From Sporosarcina sp. FSL K6-2383 (GTDB lineage: Bacteria; Bacillota; Bacilli; Bacillales_A; Planococcaceae): a stretch of 64,000 nucleotides of DNA. Shown here piece after piece: positions 53,471 through 62,664 of the stretch. The translations under genes and the position numbers were made by a program. Every line of letters starts with the position of its first letter. Position 1 is the first letter of the stretch. The DNA is taken from assembly GCF_038618305.1 (NCBI RefSeq), contig NZ_CP152017.1:1155501-1219500 (forward strand). The letters run 5' to 3'. A model generated the notes under the pieces. It was not told the DNA's origin. It was given only the letters and a program-made list of their open reading frames with translations, and did no database searches.

Positions 53471-54706
53471 GTGGAAAAACTAGATATATTTGTAGGTAGA
53501 CAGCCAATTTTAAATCGAGATGGTGAACTCTTTGCCTACGAGTTGCTGTATAGAAATAGTAAAGATAATTTCTTTCCGGGAATTGATTCAGACAAAGCAA
53601 CGATTGGACTACTTGTCAACACGTTTCTTTCGATAGGAATAGAAAATGTTGCAGGTGAAAGTATGGCGTTTATCAATTTCTCAGGGGAACTGCTCGCAAA
53701 AGATATTTTTACGGGTTTGCGACCTGATAAGGTCGTCATTGAAATTTTAGAGGATGTCGAAATTACACCATCCCTTCTCACTAAAATGAAATTATTGAAA
53801 ACAGAAGGATTTAAATTAGCCTTAGATGACTTTATCCTGCAAAACCAGTATATGGTACATAAGGAATTATTCGAAATTATAGACTTCGTTAAGGTCGACT
53901 TTATAAACACTACGCTGGTCGAACGGTTAGAAATTGAAACCTTTATAAAGAAATATCCCGACATCGTCTTTCTAGCGGAAAAGATTGAAACGGAACAGCA
54001 ATTTAAACAAGCTGAAGAAGCAGGCTACAAACTATTTCAAGGCTATTTTTTTGCTGAACCCGAAATTATTACAGGGATAGAAATTCCAACAAATGTTAGT
54101 CTTCATTTCCAAATTATCGAGCAATTTAATAGGAAATCACCCAATATCGATATAGTGGCTGACCTCATCATGCGTGATATATCGCTTTCTTACAAATTGC
54201 TACGACTTATGAACACACTTGTATTCGAAGTGCCAAAACGCATTAGTTCTATTAAACAAGCCATCATGATCATCGGCATGCAGGAAACGAAAAAATGGAT
54301 GCTCGTCCTCGCGCTACGTGAAATGGGTGAGGGGTTAGGAAAAGGACGTATTAAAGCACTTGTCGATTATTCATTAACGCGAGCGAAAATGTGCGAGCTT
54401 CTAGCCGAGCATGAAGGAAAGAAAAATGCAGAAGAGTATTTCCTGGCCGGGATGTTTTCACTCATCAATGTCATCACGAAACGTGATTGGGATGATATTT
54501 TAGAACTTATTCCTTTATCTGATATAGTCGCACGTACTTTGAAAGGCGAACAAACCGAAATCACACAATCGCTCAAACTGGCTGAAGCAATCGAACGCTT
54601 CGACTGGGTAAGTTTGGAACAACTCGCCGAAAAAATCGACATCGACAAAGCCCAGCTTAGCGCCTATTCTTTAGAAGCACATCGTTGGATACAAAATATT
54701 GACTGA
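53471..54706 (+). CDS. EAL-HDOD domain protein (YuxH/CdgJ type)
   Basis: A 411-aa cytoplasmic protein. The N-terminal EAL-like domain (about 1-200) has AYELLYRN in place of the EAL motif but keeps several residues needed for c-di-GMP phosphodiesterases: Asn in FINFSG, Glu in IEILED, the DD pair in LALDDF, Lys in DFVKVD and Glu in AEKIET. The C-terminal half (about 205-400) is an HDOD signalling domain (LIMRDISLSYKLLRLMNT, RISSIKQAIMIIGMQETKKW). Similar proteins influence motility. GTG at 53471 follows GAGGTGG. Activity cannot be decided from sequence. Confidence 0.88.
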   Translation: MEKLDIFVGRQPILNRDGELFAYELLYRNSKDNFFPGIDSDKATIGLLVNTFLSIGIENVAGESMAFINFSGELLAKDIFTGLRPDKVVIEILEDVEITPSLLTKMKLLKTEGFKLALDDFILQNQYMVHKELFEIIDFVKVDFINTTLVERLEIETFIKKYPDIVFLAEKIETEQQFKQAEEAGYKLFQGYFFAEPEIITGIEIPTNVSLHFQIIEQFNRKSPNIDIVADLIMRDISLSYKLLRLMNTLVFEVPKRISSIKQAIMIIGMQETKKWMLVLALREMGEGLGKGRIKALVDYSLTRAKMCELLAEHEGKKNAEEYFLAGMFSLINVITKRDWDDILELIPLSDIVARTLKGEQTEITQSLKLAEAIERFDWVSLEQLAEKIDIDKAQLSAYSLEAHRWIQNID

Positions 54707-54711
54707 CAAAT

Positions 54712-54746
54712 AACCGCTCATCCTGCAATACCGGGATGGGCGGTTT
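54712..54746 (+). terminator. Terminator after the EAL-HDOD gene
   Basis: AACCGC.CATCC pairs with GGATG.GCGGTT, followed by TTGTATATTG. Confidence 0.7.
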
Positions 54747-54756
54747 GTATATTGCT

Positions 54757-55179
54757 AGGGTAGCTCAGTTCTGCTGATTCGTAGTCGAGTTTTTGGAATA
54801 GGTAGCTCAGTTCTGCTGAAAGGTAGCCCAGTTTCCCCGGGGTAGCCCAGTTCCCCAAATTCGTAGCCGAGTTTTTGGAATAGGTAGCTCAGTTCTGCTG
54901 AAAGGTAGCCCAGTTTCCCGGAGGTAGCCCAGTTCCCAAAATTCGTAGTCGAGTTCCGGGAATAGGTAGCTCAGTATCGACAAAAGGTAGCCGAGTTTCC
55001 CTGAGGTAGCCCAGTTCCCCAAATTCGTAGTCGAGTTCCGGGAAAAGGTAGCTCAGTATCGACAAAAGGTAGCCCAGTTTCCCGAGGTAGCCCAGTTCCC
55101 CAAATTCGTTGTCGAGTTCCGGGAATAGGTAGCTCAGTTTCGACAAAAGGTAGCCGAGTTTCCCTGAGGTAGCCCAGTT
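54757..55179. repeat. Minisatellite of 21-bp subunits, about 82-bp superunit, five repeats
   Basis: Subunits share GGTAGYYSAGTT. The GGTAGCTCAG subunit recurs at 54801, 54883, 54964, 55047 and 55128, spacing 81-83 bp. Same family and same four-subunit order as 42345. It ends in a run of ten C residues (55180-55189). An antisense reading frame (GYL-type heptads) exists only because the subunit is 21 bp. Confidence 0.9.
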
Positions 55180-55265
55180 CCCCCCCCCCGCGCTGTTCCC
55201 AAAAACTTCACAATTCCCATTTCTCTTCATTTTAGGTAGAATAGAAGGCAGGAGTTGATATAGCA

Positions 55266-56111
55266 TTGAAAACAGCAATTGTGACTGATAGCACGGCTTA
55301 TTTACCAGCACATCTACTAAAAGAATTAGATATCCATATGATTCCCCTTACTGTAACGCTAAACGGCGAAGCATATGAGGAGGAAATCGACCTAACGACA
55401 ACCGACTTTTACGATAAAGTACGTGGAGACGGTCCATTACCGAAGACATCCCAACCGCCCATTGGTAAATTTGTCGAACTCTATGAATCATTAAAAGAAA
55501 CACATGACGCGGTCATTTCCATCCATTTATCGAGTGGAATTAGCGGCACATACGCAGGCGCGGGACAAGCAGGCGGAATGGTGGAGGGCATAACAGTCCA
55601 CACATTCGATTCGGAAATTTCATGTTATCCACAAGGATTTTACGTACTCCGCGCGGCGCAATTGGCACAACAAGGTGCAACGCCAGATGCTATCCTGGCA
55701 GAACTCGCGGCGATGAAACAAACATTGCGCGCTTATTTCATGGTAGATGATCTCACACATCTCCAGCGAGGCGGCAGACTATCTAGTGCACAGGCGCTCA
55801 TCGGTGGATTACTCCAGGTTAAACCACTACTTCATTTCCACGAAAAAGTGATTGTCCCCTTTGAAAAGGTTCGGACACGTAAAAAAGCGATGAAGCGTAT
55901 CGCAGATTTATTAGCGGAAGACGCGGTCCACATGCCATTGGAAGCAGTCATCATCCACGGTAACCAACCTGAAGAAGCCGAAGCATGGCTTGCTCAATTA
56001 ACAGAGCAATTGCCAAGCGTCCAATTCACCATCAGCCACTTTGGACCAGTCATCGGTACTCATCTCGGTGAAGGGGCAATGGGACTCGGTTGGGTGAAAC
56101 GACAAGCATAA
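55266..56111 (+). CDS. DegV family fatty-acid-binding protein (YviA-like)
   Basis: A 281-aa cytoplasmic protein of the DegV family, which binds fatty acids and serves as FakB-type donors to the fatty acid kinase FakA. Motifs are AIVTDSTAYLP, TSQPPIGKFVELYE, SSGISGTYAGAG and FMVDDLTHLQRGGRLSSAQAL. TTG at 55266 is the start, matching the family's MKTAIVTDST N-terminus, with AGGAG upstream. In B. subtilis this gene (yviA, degV) follows degU; here degU is 29 kb away. Confidence 0.88.
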   Translation: MKTAIVTDSTAYLPAHLLKELDIHMIPLTVTLNGEAYEEEIDLTTTDFYDKVRGDGPLPKTSQPPIGKFVELYESLKETHDAVISIHLSSGISGTYAGAGQAGGMVEGITVHTFDSEISCYPQGFYVLRAAQLAQQGATPDAILAELAAMKQTLRAYFMVDDLTHLQRGGRLSSAQALIGGLLQVKPLLHFHEKVIVPFEKVRTRKKAMKRIADLLAEDAVHMPLEAVIIHGNQPEEAEAWLAQLTEQLPSVQFTISHFGPVIGTHLGEGAMGLGWVKRQA

Positions 56112-56149
56112 AGGGAGACATCCTATAGAATCAAATGGAGGTGTTGCAG

Positions 56150-57529
56150 TTGACGGATACATTCAACCCGGCAGTCAGGGATTTTCTGACCGGCCGTATT
56201 TGGCTGCGACTGCACACCCCATTCCAATCTGCCATAATAGATGCTCATATTGCATCCGGTTATATCCGAATTATCCCAGGCATCACATCCACCAAGACAT
56301 TCACCAAACGCTTCTGTCATTTCTGTAACCGCTGTGAAAACGACAACCCATCACGCTTTACAACCTTTGATTGCGCAAAATGCCAAGGTCCCTGCACCTA
56401 TTGCCGACATTGCCTCAAAATGGGACGTGTTTCTTCCTGCACCGAGCTAATCGTTTGGGACGGGGAGCCGACAGCCTATCCAACAATACACTCGCTCGCC
56501 TGGCAAGGCACACTCACCCCACGACAAAAGCAAGCATCCGATGAACTCACTGTGAGCACTAGCAAAGGCATTCCGCACCTCATTCATGCCGTTTGTGGAT
56601 CAGGGAAAACAGAAATTCTGTTTGAACCCATTCATAGACTACTAATAGAAGGGAAACGCGTTTGCATCGCAGCTCCACGTGTCGATGTCATTCTGGAACT
56701 TGAGCCGCGACTGCGTGCAGCATTCCCACAAACGGCTATCGACGCACTATACGGAGGGGCAAAATCGACAACAGTAGCCCCGCAGCTCATACTTGCCACG
56801 ACGCACCAGCTCTATCGCTTCCGTCACGCATTCGACGCCATCTTTGTCGACGAAGCCGATGCATTCCCTTATACCGCAGATGAAACCTTACGTAAAGCAG
56901 TTCGGAAAGCGGCAAAACCCAATGCGCCTGTCCATTTTGTCACAGCTACACCATCGGACAAACTGCTAGCGGAAATGAAAAAGACCGGTCAAATCTCTAC
57001 CATTAATCGTCGCTACCACGGACATCCATTACCTGTGCCGCGCTACGACGCCCTATGGAATTACAGCAAGTATATTCAAAAGAATAAGCTACCAAAAAAA
57101 CTCATCGCCTGGACGTTAGAACGACTTGAACAACAACAGCCGTTCCTTATCTTCTTCCATCATATCGCACTCATGGAACAGGCCGAACCTTTATTCAAAC
57201 AACTCGATACACGCATTCACGCTGTACATGCTGCGCATCCTGATCGAAAAGAGCATGTGCAAGCGCTACGCAATAAAGAAATTCCTGGCCTCCTCACAAC
57301 GACCATTTTAGAACGCGGTATTACTATTCCAAACGTCCAAGTCGCCATCGTTGGGGCGGAACAGCAGATTTTCAACAAAGGTGCACTCATTCAAATTGGC
57401 GGTCGTGTCGGGCGTTCAGCGCAGTGTCCAACAGGAGATTTTGTGCTCTTCCATCACGGTATTACGTACGCTATGGACGCGGCGAAGAATGATATCATTC
57501 AGCTCAACAAAGGAGGCAAAAATCTATGA
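56150..57529 (+). CDS. comFA: ComFA, ATP-dependent DNA helicase/translocase for competence
   Basis: A 459-aa DEAD-like helicase needed for efficient DNA uptake in B. subtilis. The N-terminal zinc-binding region has the CxxC-rich CHFCNRCEND...CAKCQGPCTYCRHC cluster. It is followed by Walker A AVCGSGKTE, the DEAD box FVDEADAFPYT, motif III HFVTATPSD and C-terminal IQIGGRVGRSAQ. The TTG at 56150 is the likely start (GGAGG 8 bases before it); the ATG at 56135 contains that site. Its stop overlaps comFC (ATGA), so comFA and comFC are coupled. Confidence 0.93.
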   Translation: MTDTFNPAVRDFLTGRIWLRLHTPFQSAIIDAHIASGYIRIIPGITSTKTFTKRFCHFCNRCENDNPSRFTTFDCAKCQGPCTYCRHCLKMGRVSSCTELIVWDGEPTAYPTIHSLAWQGTLTPRQKQASDELTVSTSKGIPHLIHAVCGSGKTEILFEPIHRLLIEGKRVCIAAPRVDVILELEPRLRAAFPQTAIDALYGGAKSTTVAPQLILATTHQLYRFRHAFDAIFVDEADAFPYTADETLRKAVRKAAKPNAPVHFVTATPSDKLLAEMKKTGQISTINRRYHGHPLPVPRYDALWNYSKYIQKNKLPKKLIAWTLERLEQQQPFLIFFHHIALMEQAEPLFKQLDTRIHAVHAAHPDRKEHVQALRNKEIPGLLTTTILERGITIPNVQVAIVGAEQQIFNKGALIQIGGRVGRSAQCPTGDFVLFHHGITYAMDAAKNDIIQLNKGGKNL

Positions 57530-58128
57530 ATGAATGCCTCCTTTGTGCACAATCCATCGCCTCGACACCGTCATGGCAAGCACTACTTGGATTGCGTAAA
57601 CAATCAAATATTTGCCAGGATTGTTCAAAAAAGTTCCAACGTGCCGATAATAAGGATAAGTGTGACGTGCTCGACCATATTACAACGCTATATAGCTATA
57701 ACGAAGCAATGCTTGACTATTTGCACCAATTTAAATTTCTGCAAGACATTCGATTGGCAGACGTCTTTGCGCATGAATTACGCAACCATCTATCAACAAG
57801 CGCAATTATCGTCCCAATTCCGATGCATCCTGAAAAAAAGATTCAGCGAACCTTCGCCCAGGTCGATGAACTGCTGAAAAGTGCACGCATTCCATATACG
57901 CATGTACTCGACAAGATCAATCTGGAAGCAATGGGAGAAAAAACGAAAGCACAGCGTCAAGCGATGAAACCTTTATTTTCAATAAAAGAGGAAACGATTA
58001 TTCGACCGAGCACATACATACTAGTAGACGATATTTATACGACGGGTACGACACTCCGTCATGCGGCTACTGTTTTAAAGCAAGCGGGTGCAACGCGAGT
58101 GGAAGCGTTAACACTTATTCGCGCTTAA
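57526..58128 (+). CDS. comFC: ComFC, phosphoribosyltransferase-like competence protein
   Basis: A 200-aa protein of the ComF/GntX family: N-terminal double-zinc-finger-like cysteines (CLLCAQSI and CQDCSK), then a PRTase domain with the PRPP motif LVDDIYTTGTT and AQRQAMKPLF. Needed for transformation in several bacteria, probably in single-strand DNA handling. The usual companion comFB is missing between comFA and comFC. Confidence 0.92.
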   Translation: MNECLLCAQSIASTPSWQALLGLRKQSNICQDCSKKFQRADNKDKCDVLDHITTLYSYNEAMLDYLHQFKFLQDIRLADVFAHELRNHLSTSAIIVPIPMHPEKKIQRTFAQVDELLKSARIPYTHVLDKINLEAMGEKTKAQRQAMKPLFSIKEETIIRPSTYILVDDIYTTGTTLRHAATVLKQAGATRVEALTLIRA

Positions 58129-58154
58129 TCATAATGATAGAGGAGATGGAAAAA

Positions 58155-58583
58155 ATGGCAGAACTACGAGATTGCCCATCATGTGGTGAATTTTTCAACT
58201 ATACAGGAATACGCGAAGTTTGCGCGAAATGCGCCATGAACGAAGAAAAGTTGTATGAGGAGGTCTATCGCTTCCTTAGAAAACGTGAAAACCGTTCGGC
58301 AACAGTAGAACGAATTATTGAAGAAACAGGCGTTTCCGAATCATTACTCTACAAATGGGTACGAAAAGGTCGATTACAGCCCGCCATGTTCCCGAATCTA
58401 GGCTATCCATGCGATAAATGTGGCAAGCTGACAAACAAAGGGAAGCTGTGTGCAAGCTGTACGGAGGATATTCAAAACGAATTGAACCGGTTTGAGGCAG
58501 TAAAAGAATTCAGGGAAGCAATCGTAGAAAATGACAAAATAACATATCTTTCAGATCGAGATCGTGGGCGTAGACGATCATAA
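58155..58583 (+). CDS. yvyF: Flagellar operon protein YvyF
   Basis: A 142-aa protein of the YvyF family, starting MAELRDCPSCGEFFNYTG. It has two zinc-knuckle-like cysteine pairs (CPSC...CAKC and CDKC...CASC) and a central helix-turn-helix-like segment (IIEETGVSESLLYKWVRKGR). It sits between comFC and flgM as in B. subtilis. Exact function is unknown. ATG 58155 has GGAG upstream. Confidence 0.88.
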   Translation: MAELRDCPSCGEFFNYTGIREVCAKCAMNEEKLYEEVYRFLRKRENRSATVERIIEETGVSESLLYKWVRKGRLQPAMFPNLGYPCDKCGKLTNKGKLCASCTEDIQNELNRFEAVKEFREAIVENDKITYLSDRDRGRRRS

Positions 58584-58645
58584 GCTAAATCTTGTGGGGG
58601 GGTGGGTTGGCGCCCCCGATTTTCCATATTTCATACGAAAGACCC

Positions 58646-58672
58646 TAAACCTTCACGAACTTATGCCGAAAT
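58646..58672 (+). promoter_or_regulatory. Sigma-D promoter of the flgM operon
   Basis: TAAA at 58646-58649, 15 bases, then GCCGAAAT at 58665-58672. Only one base differs from the sigma-D -10 consensus GCCGATAT. It drives flgM about 60 bases downstream. Confidence 0.82.
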
Positions 58673-58730
58673 AAAGAATAGGCTATTACAAAAAGCATAA
58701 GCGAAACAACAACGAAAGGAGCGAGAGTAT

Positions 58731-58994
58731 ATGAAAATCTCGAAAATGAATATTCCTGCTATCAATCCATACAAAGCAAACCAAGCGAAAACAGAGCAGC
58801 TAGCTCAAAAAGCGAAGATGCAATCAGATAAACTTGAAATTTCATCAGAAGCAAAACAGCTGTCCGAAGTTTCACCAGTTACCGTCCAACGTAATGAGCG
58901 TGTTGAGCAACTAAAGGCGAAAATCGAATCAGGCACATACAAAATAGATGCTGACCAGCTCGCTTCGAACTTAGCGAACTACTACAAAGCGTAA
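58731..58994 (+). CDS. flgM: Anti-sigma factor FlgM
   Basis: An 87-aa negative regulator that binds and inactivates sigma-D until the flagellar hook is complete. Typical N-terminus MKISKMNIPAINPYK and conserved C-terminal half KLEISSEAKQLSEV...RVEQLKAKIESGTYKIDADQLASNL. AAAGGAGCGAG precedes the ATG. It heads flgM-flgN-flgK-flgL. Confidence 0.94.
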   Translation: MKISKMNIPAINPYKANQAKTEQLAQKAKMQSDKLEISSEAKQLSEVSPVTVQRNERVEQLKAKIESGTYKIDADQLASNLANYYKA

Positions 58995-59019
58995 AAAAGA
59001 ATGAAAGCAGGTCAAAAAA

Positions 59020-59517
59020 ATGTCCATTACAACCATCTTGACGTCACTCGACAATCTGGAAAAACTGCATAGAAGTCTATTACGGATTGCATACGACAAG
59101 ACAGCAGCCATCAAAGGCGGGGACATGGAAGGACTCGACCAATTGCTAAAAGATGAGCAATCTCATTTGGCAGGCATCATGCAAATGGAAGGTCTACGGC
59201 AAAGGGATGTCGCACAATATTTAACTGATCAAGGACGATCAGTGCCGGCGAATCCAACTGTCGCTGATTTGCTCGACGTAATACCAGAAGCGGACAAGCA
59301 AAGCCTTGTGGAGGCGAGGGACCGTCTCCTGCACGCGATTCATGACTTGAAATGGCAAAATGACTTGAACCAGAAGCTGACCTACCAGTCACTTCAGTTC
59401 GTGAATCTGTCGCTGGATATGGCCCGACCACGCCCAGAATCGACCAACTACTCAAAAACCGAAATTAGTGGAAAAAAAGCATCGAAAGAGCAAGTCTCTT
59501 TTGACTCACAAGCTTAA
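59020..59517 (+). CDS. flgN: Flagellar chaperone FlgN (YvyG)
   Basis: A 165-aa mainly helical protein with the FlgN-type N-terminus LTSLDNLEKLHRSLLRIAYDKTAAIKGGD. It chaperones the hook-filament junction proteins FlgK and FlgL before export. Position between flgM and flgK matches the family. Confidence 0.88.
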   Translation: MSITTILTSLDNLEKLHRSLLRIAYDKTAAIKGGDMEGLDQLLKDEQSHLAGIMQMEGLRQRDVAQYLTDQGRSVPANPTVADLLDVIPEADKQSLVEARDRLLHAIHDLKWQNDLNQKLTYQSLQFVNLSLDMARPRPESTNYSKTEISGKKASKEQVSFDSQA

Positions 59518-59528
59518 GGAGGAACACC

Positions 59529-61097
59529 ATGCGTTCATCATTTATGGGATTAGAAACAAGTAAACGCGGTCTGTTCACACAGCAATCCGCACTCTACACA
59601 ACAGGACACAACATCAGTAATGCCAACACACTCGGCTACTCACGCCAGCGTGTCAATATGGAAGCAACAGCGGGGTATCCTGGAATCGGTTTAAACTCCG
59701 GCACAATGCCCGGCTTCCTTGGAACGGGTGTTCAGGCTGGTTCGATTCAGCGGATACGGGATTCGTTTGTCGATCATCAGTATAGGCAGGAATCTACTAA
59801 GCTTGGGTATTGGGATACGACTTCTAAAGCTATTTCTCAGATGGAGGATGTTTTGAACGAGCCGTCACAATACGGATTGCAAAAATCGTTGAGTGAGTTT
59901 TGGGCATCGTTGCAAACATTATCGACAAATCCAGAAAACAGTGGCGCGCGCGCAGTAGCAGTGCAACGCGGGGTAGCTGTAGCGGATTCTTTCAACTATA
60001 TGCACAAATCTCTAACAGACATCCAAACGAATTTAGGAAAAGAAATTGGAATTACGACAAAAGATGTCAATTCTATTTTGCAACAAATAGCGGAAATTAA
60101 CGAGCAAATTACAAAAGTAGAGCCAAACGGTTATTTACCAAATGATTTATATGATGCAAGAGATGCGCTTATTGATGAATTATCGGCAATTGTCCCGATT
60201 GAAACGTCCTACACAAAATCAGGTGGACGTGCACTCGCAATTGCGGAAGGCTCAGTGACAATAAAAATTAAATCGAATGGTACGCCAAGTACGATTACGG
60301 TTGTGGATGGTAAAGACTACTCAACGATGTCTGTTACACTACCGGACGCAGAAGGAAATCCAGATGGTCCTGTAACAGGGTTTACTTTTTCTACAGTAGG
60401 AACAGCAACTGGAGGCCCATTGATTGTTAGTGAAATGGTGAACTCTGGGAAGATGAAATCACTTGTCGATTCATTTGGCTATGCTGATGGATCCCCTGAA
60501 GGAAAAGGCCTTTATCCCGATATGATTAGAGAGTTAAATCGTATGGCAGAAGTGTTTGCGCAGGAATTTAATGCAATTCATGAGGGTGGATATGACGCAA
60601 ATGGTACCTTGGGTGAGGCCTTTTTTGTAGAAAAAGGAACGACAACTCCACCTGGAAATATTAACGCAGGGAATATTTATGTCAATCAGGACTTACTAGA
60701 TGACCCTAGCAAACTAGCTGCCGCTGATGCAGCTCTGGGTGCAGGTGAAGTCGGAAACGGTAAAAACGCTTTAGCGTTATCCAATATGCAGTTCACAAAT
60801 TTTCTAGGAGCAGGTAATACGGGCTTAGACGGCGCGACTGTGCAAAGTTTCTTCCAAGGTTTAATCGGTAAACTAGGTGTGGATGGGCAACAGGCGGAAC
60901 GACTTGCCTTTAATACCGCTACACTACTAGGCGCAGTTGAACACCGTCGTGCATCCATCAGCTCTGTGTCGCTTGATGAGGAAATGACAGATATGATTCG
61001 TTTCCAACAAGCCTACAACGCATCAGCACGTATGATTACCGTTGTCGATGAAACACTAGATAAAATTATCAATGGTATGGGTGTCGTTGGAAGATAA
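59529..61097 (+). CDS. flgK: Flagellar hook-associated protein 1 FlgK
   Basis: A 522-aa secreted hook-filament junction protein. The N-terminal rod-family motif is LETSKRGLFTQQSALYTTGHNISNANTLGYSRQRV, and the C-terminal helix domain is MIRFQQAYNASARMITVVDETLDKIINGMG. The variable middle (about 180-450) holds the outer domain. GGAGGA lies before the ATG. Confidence 0.96.
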   Translation: MRSSFMGLETSKRGLFTQQSALYTTGHNISNANTLGYSRQRVNMEATAGYPGIGLNSGTMPGFLGTGVQAGSIQRIRDSFVDHQYRQESTKLGYWDTTSKAISQMEDVLNEPSQYGLQKSLSEFWASLQTLSTNPENSGARAVAVQRGVAVADSFNYMHKSLTDIQTNLGKEIGITTKDVNSILQQIAEINEQITKVEPNGYLPNDLYDARDALIDELSAIVPIETSYTKSGGRALAIAEGSVTIKIKSNGTPSTITVVDGKDYSTMSVTLPDAEGNPDGPVTGFTFSTVGTATGGPLIVSEMVNSGKMKSLVDSFGYADGSPEGKGLYPDMIRELNRMAEVFAQEFNAIHEGGYDANGTLGEAFFVEKGTTTPPGNINAGNIYVNQDLLDDPSKLAAADAALGAGEVGNGKNALALSNMQFTNFLGAGNTGLDGATVQSFFQGLIGKLGVDGQQAERLAFNTATLLGAVEHRRASISSVSLDEEMTDMIRFQQAYNASARMITVVDETLDKIINGMGVVGR

Positions 61098-61137
61098 TCA
61101 TCTTCATTTTAGGGATATGGATAGAGGAGGAAATTAA

Positions 61138-62025
61138 ATGCGCGTTACACAATCAATGCTTTCAAATAATATGCTGCGGAATCTTTCCAATAGCTATAAT
61201 AAAATGGGTAAACTGCAAGAGCAAATTACAACGGGGAAAAAAGTCAATCGCCCATCTGATAACCCGGTCGTTGCCATGAAAGGTATGGCATACCGTATGC
61301 AGGTCGACAAAATTGAGCAATACCAAGACAATTTGGGAGAAGTAAATAACTGGTTGGATAGTTCGGATGATGCGTTGGACAAAGTGGGCTCAGCATTGCA
61401 ACGGGCAAATGAACTAGTAAATAGAGCAGCAACAGGTTCTTTGACAGATAGTGATCGTGAGAAAATTCAAAGTGAGCTTAAACAACTTCAAGAACAAATT
61501 CTAGATATGGCAAATTCCAAAGTGGGAGATAAGTATCTTTTTAGTGGTACAAATACTGATAAACCATTGTACGATAAATCGACGACTCCACCTACCTTTT
61601 TACCAGATACGGGTGCTACGGGTGTTGGAAAAGACATTGAAATCGAAGTATTTGACGGCGTGACGTTAAAAGTGAATACGAACGGCAATAGTATATTTTC
61701 GGGTATAAATGATATGTTTAATAGGTTAGTTGCCCCAACTGCTGACCAAAGTACGTTTAATACAGAGTTAACTGAAATACAAACACAATTAGATGTCGTG
61801 TTGACATCGCGTGCTGACATCGGCGCCCGTCAAAACCGATCTGATATGATGGAGAATCGTCTTAGTTCCCAAGAGGGCTCCGCTAAAAAACAAATGAGTG
61901 AAAATGAAGATATCGACTATGAAAAAGTGATTACCGATATGCTTACGGAAGAAGCGATTCATCGTGCAGCGTTATCTGTAGGTGCACGTATCATTCAGCC
62001 ATCATTAGTAGACTTCTTACGTTAA
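61138..62025 (+). CDS. flgL: Flagellar hook-associated protein 3 FlgL
   Basis: A 295-aa flagellin-like junction protein with N-terminal RVTQSMLSNNMLRNLSNSYNKMGKLQEQITTGKKVNRPSDNPV and a C-terminal helix ending RAALSVGARIIQPSLVDFLR. It joins FlgK to the filament. GGAGG precedes the ATG. Confidence 0.95.
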   Translation: MRVTQSMLSNNMLRNLSNSYNKMGKLQEQITTGKKVNRPSDNPVVAMKGMAYRMQVDKIEQYQDNLGEVNNWLDSSDDALDKVGSALQRANELVNRAATGSLTDSDREKIQSELKQLQEQILDMANSKVGDKYLFSGTNTDKPLYDKSTTPPTFLPDTGATGVGKDIEIEVFDGVTLKVNTNGNSIFSGINDMFNRLVAPTADQSTFNTELTEIQTQLDVVLTSRADIGARQNRSDMMENRLSSQEGSAKKQMSENEDIDYEKVITDMLTEEAIHRAALSVGARIIQPSLVDFLR

Positions 62026-62093
62026 AATAACCATATAAAAAATCGGAAAGCGTTTGGAGAGTATCCAATCGCTTTCTTTAGAAGGTGACAATT

Positions 62094-62648
62094 ATGAGTA
62101 TTCCACAACTCCAAATTCAAACAACACCAGGCATACTCAGCCTACAAACAACAAAACCAATCCAGGAAATCGAGCAGCCAAAAGCAACGCTGAACCAACA
62201 ACAACCTGCTGCAATTTTAGAAATCTCAACAACGAGATCGCAACTGTCCGTTGATACAACCGAAGCGCGTGCTGAAATCGACTTGAAAAGTGTCTTTAGA
62301 CGTTCAGAAGAATACGTTCAACTGGGTAGACAAGGTGCAATGGAAGGTATTGGAAGACGAGCGCAAGAAGGACAAGAAATGCTGCGCATCGAAAATGGAG
62401 GCAACATATTTGCCGAACTAAGTAAACGAAATGGCACACCACCTCCAGCGCAACTTGGAATCAGATTCATCGGTAACAAGTCTGGTATCCAAATGTCCAT
62501 TCAACCAGGGACGACCGATATAAGATTCACACCGCAAAAAGCCATCAACGATGTACAAATCAATAAACCCTTCCACCAGTACACACCGGGGAAAGTGACA
62601 GGTGTCATGGAGCAATATCCATCTATTCAGATTGACGTCAAATGGTGA
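62094..62648 (+). CDS. yviE: YviE-like flagellar operon protein (DUF6470)
   Basis: A 184-aa protein with an N-terminal MSIPQLQIQTTPGILSLQT and EQPKATLNQQ..AILEISTTRSQLSVDTTEAR. Position between flgL and fliW and composition match YviE of B. subtilis, whose function is unknown. ATG 62094 has AAGGTG upstream; the GTG at 62085 is rejected. Confidence 0.85.
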   Translation: MSIPQLQIQTTPGILSLQTTKPIQEIEQPKATLNQQQPAAILEISTTRSQLSVDTTEARAEIDLKSVFRRSEEYVQLGRQGAMEGIGRRAQEGQEMLRIENGGNIFAELSKRNGTPPPAQLGIRFIGNKSGIQMSIQPGTTDIRFTPQKAINDVQINKPFHQYTPGKVTGVMEQYPSIQIDVKW

Positions 62649-62664
62649 ACACACTCGTGGGTGC

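Noticed and set aside
54889..55311. 140-codon minus-strand frame with GYL-type heptad repeats (also 54807-55022)
   Set aside because: The frame is open only because the minisatellite subunit is 21 bp; subunits of 19-20 bp break it elsewhere, and there is no ribosome site.
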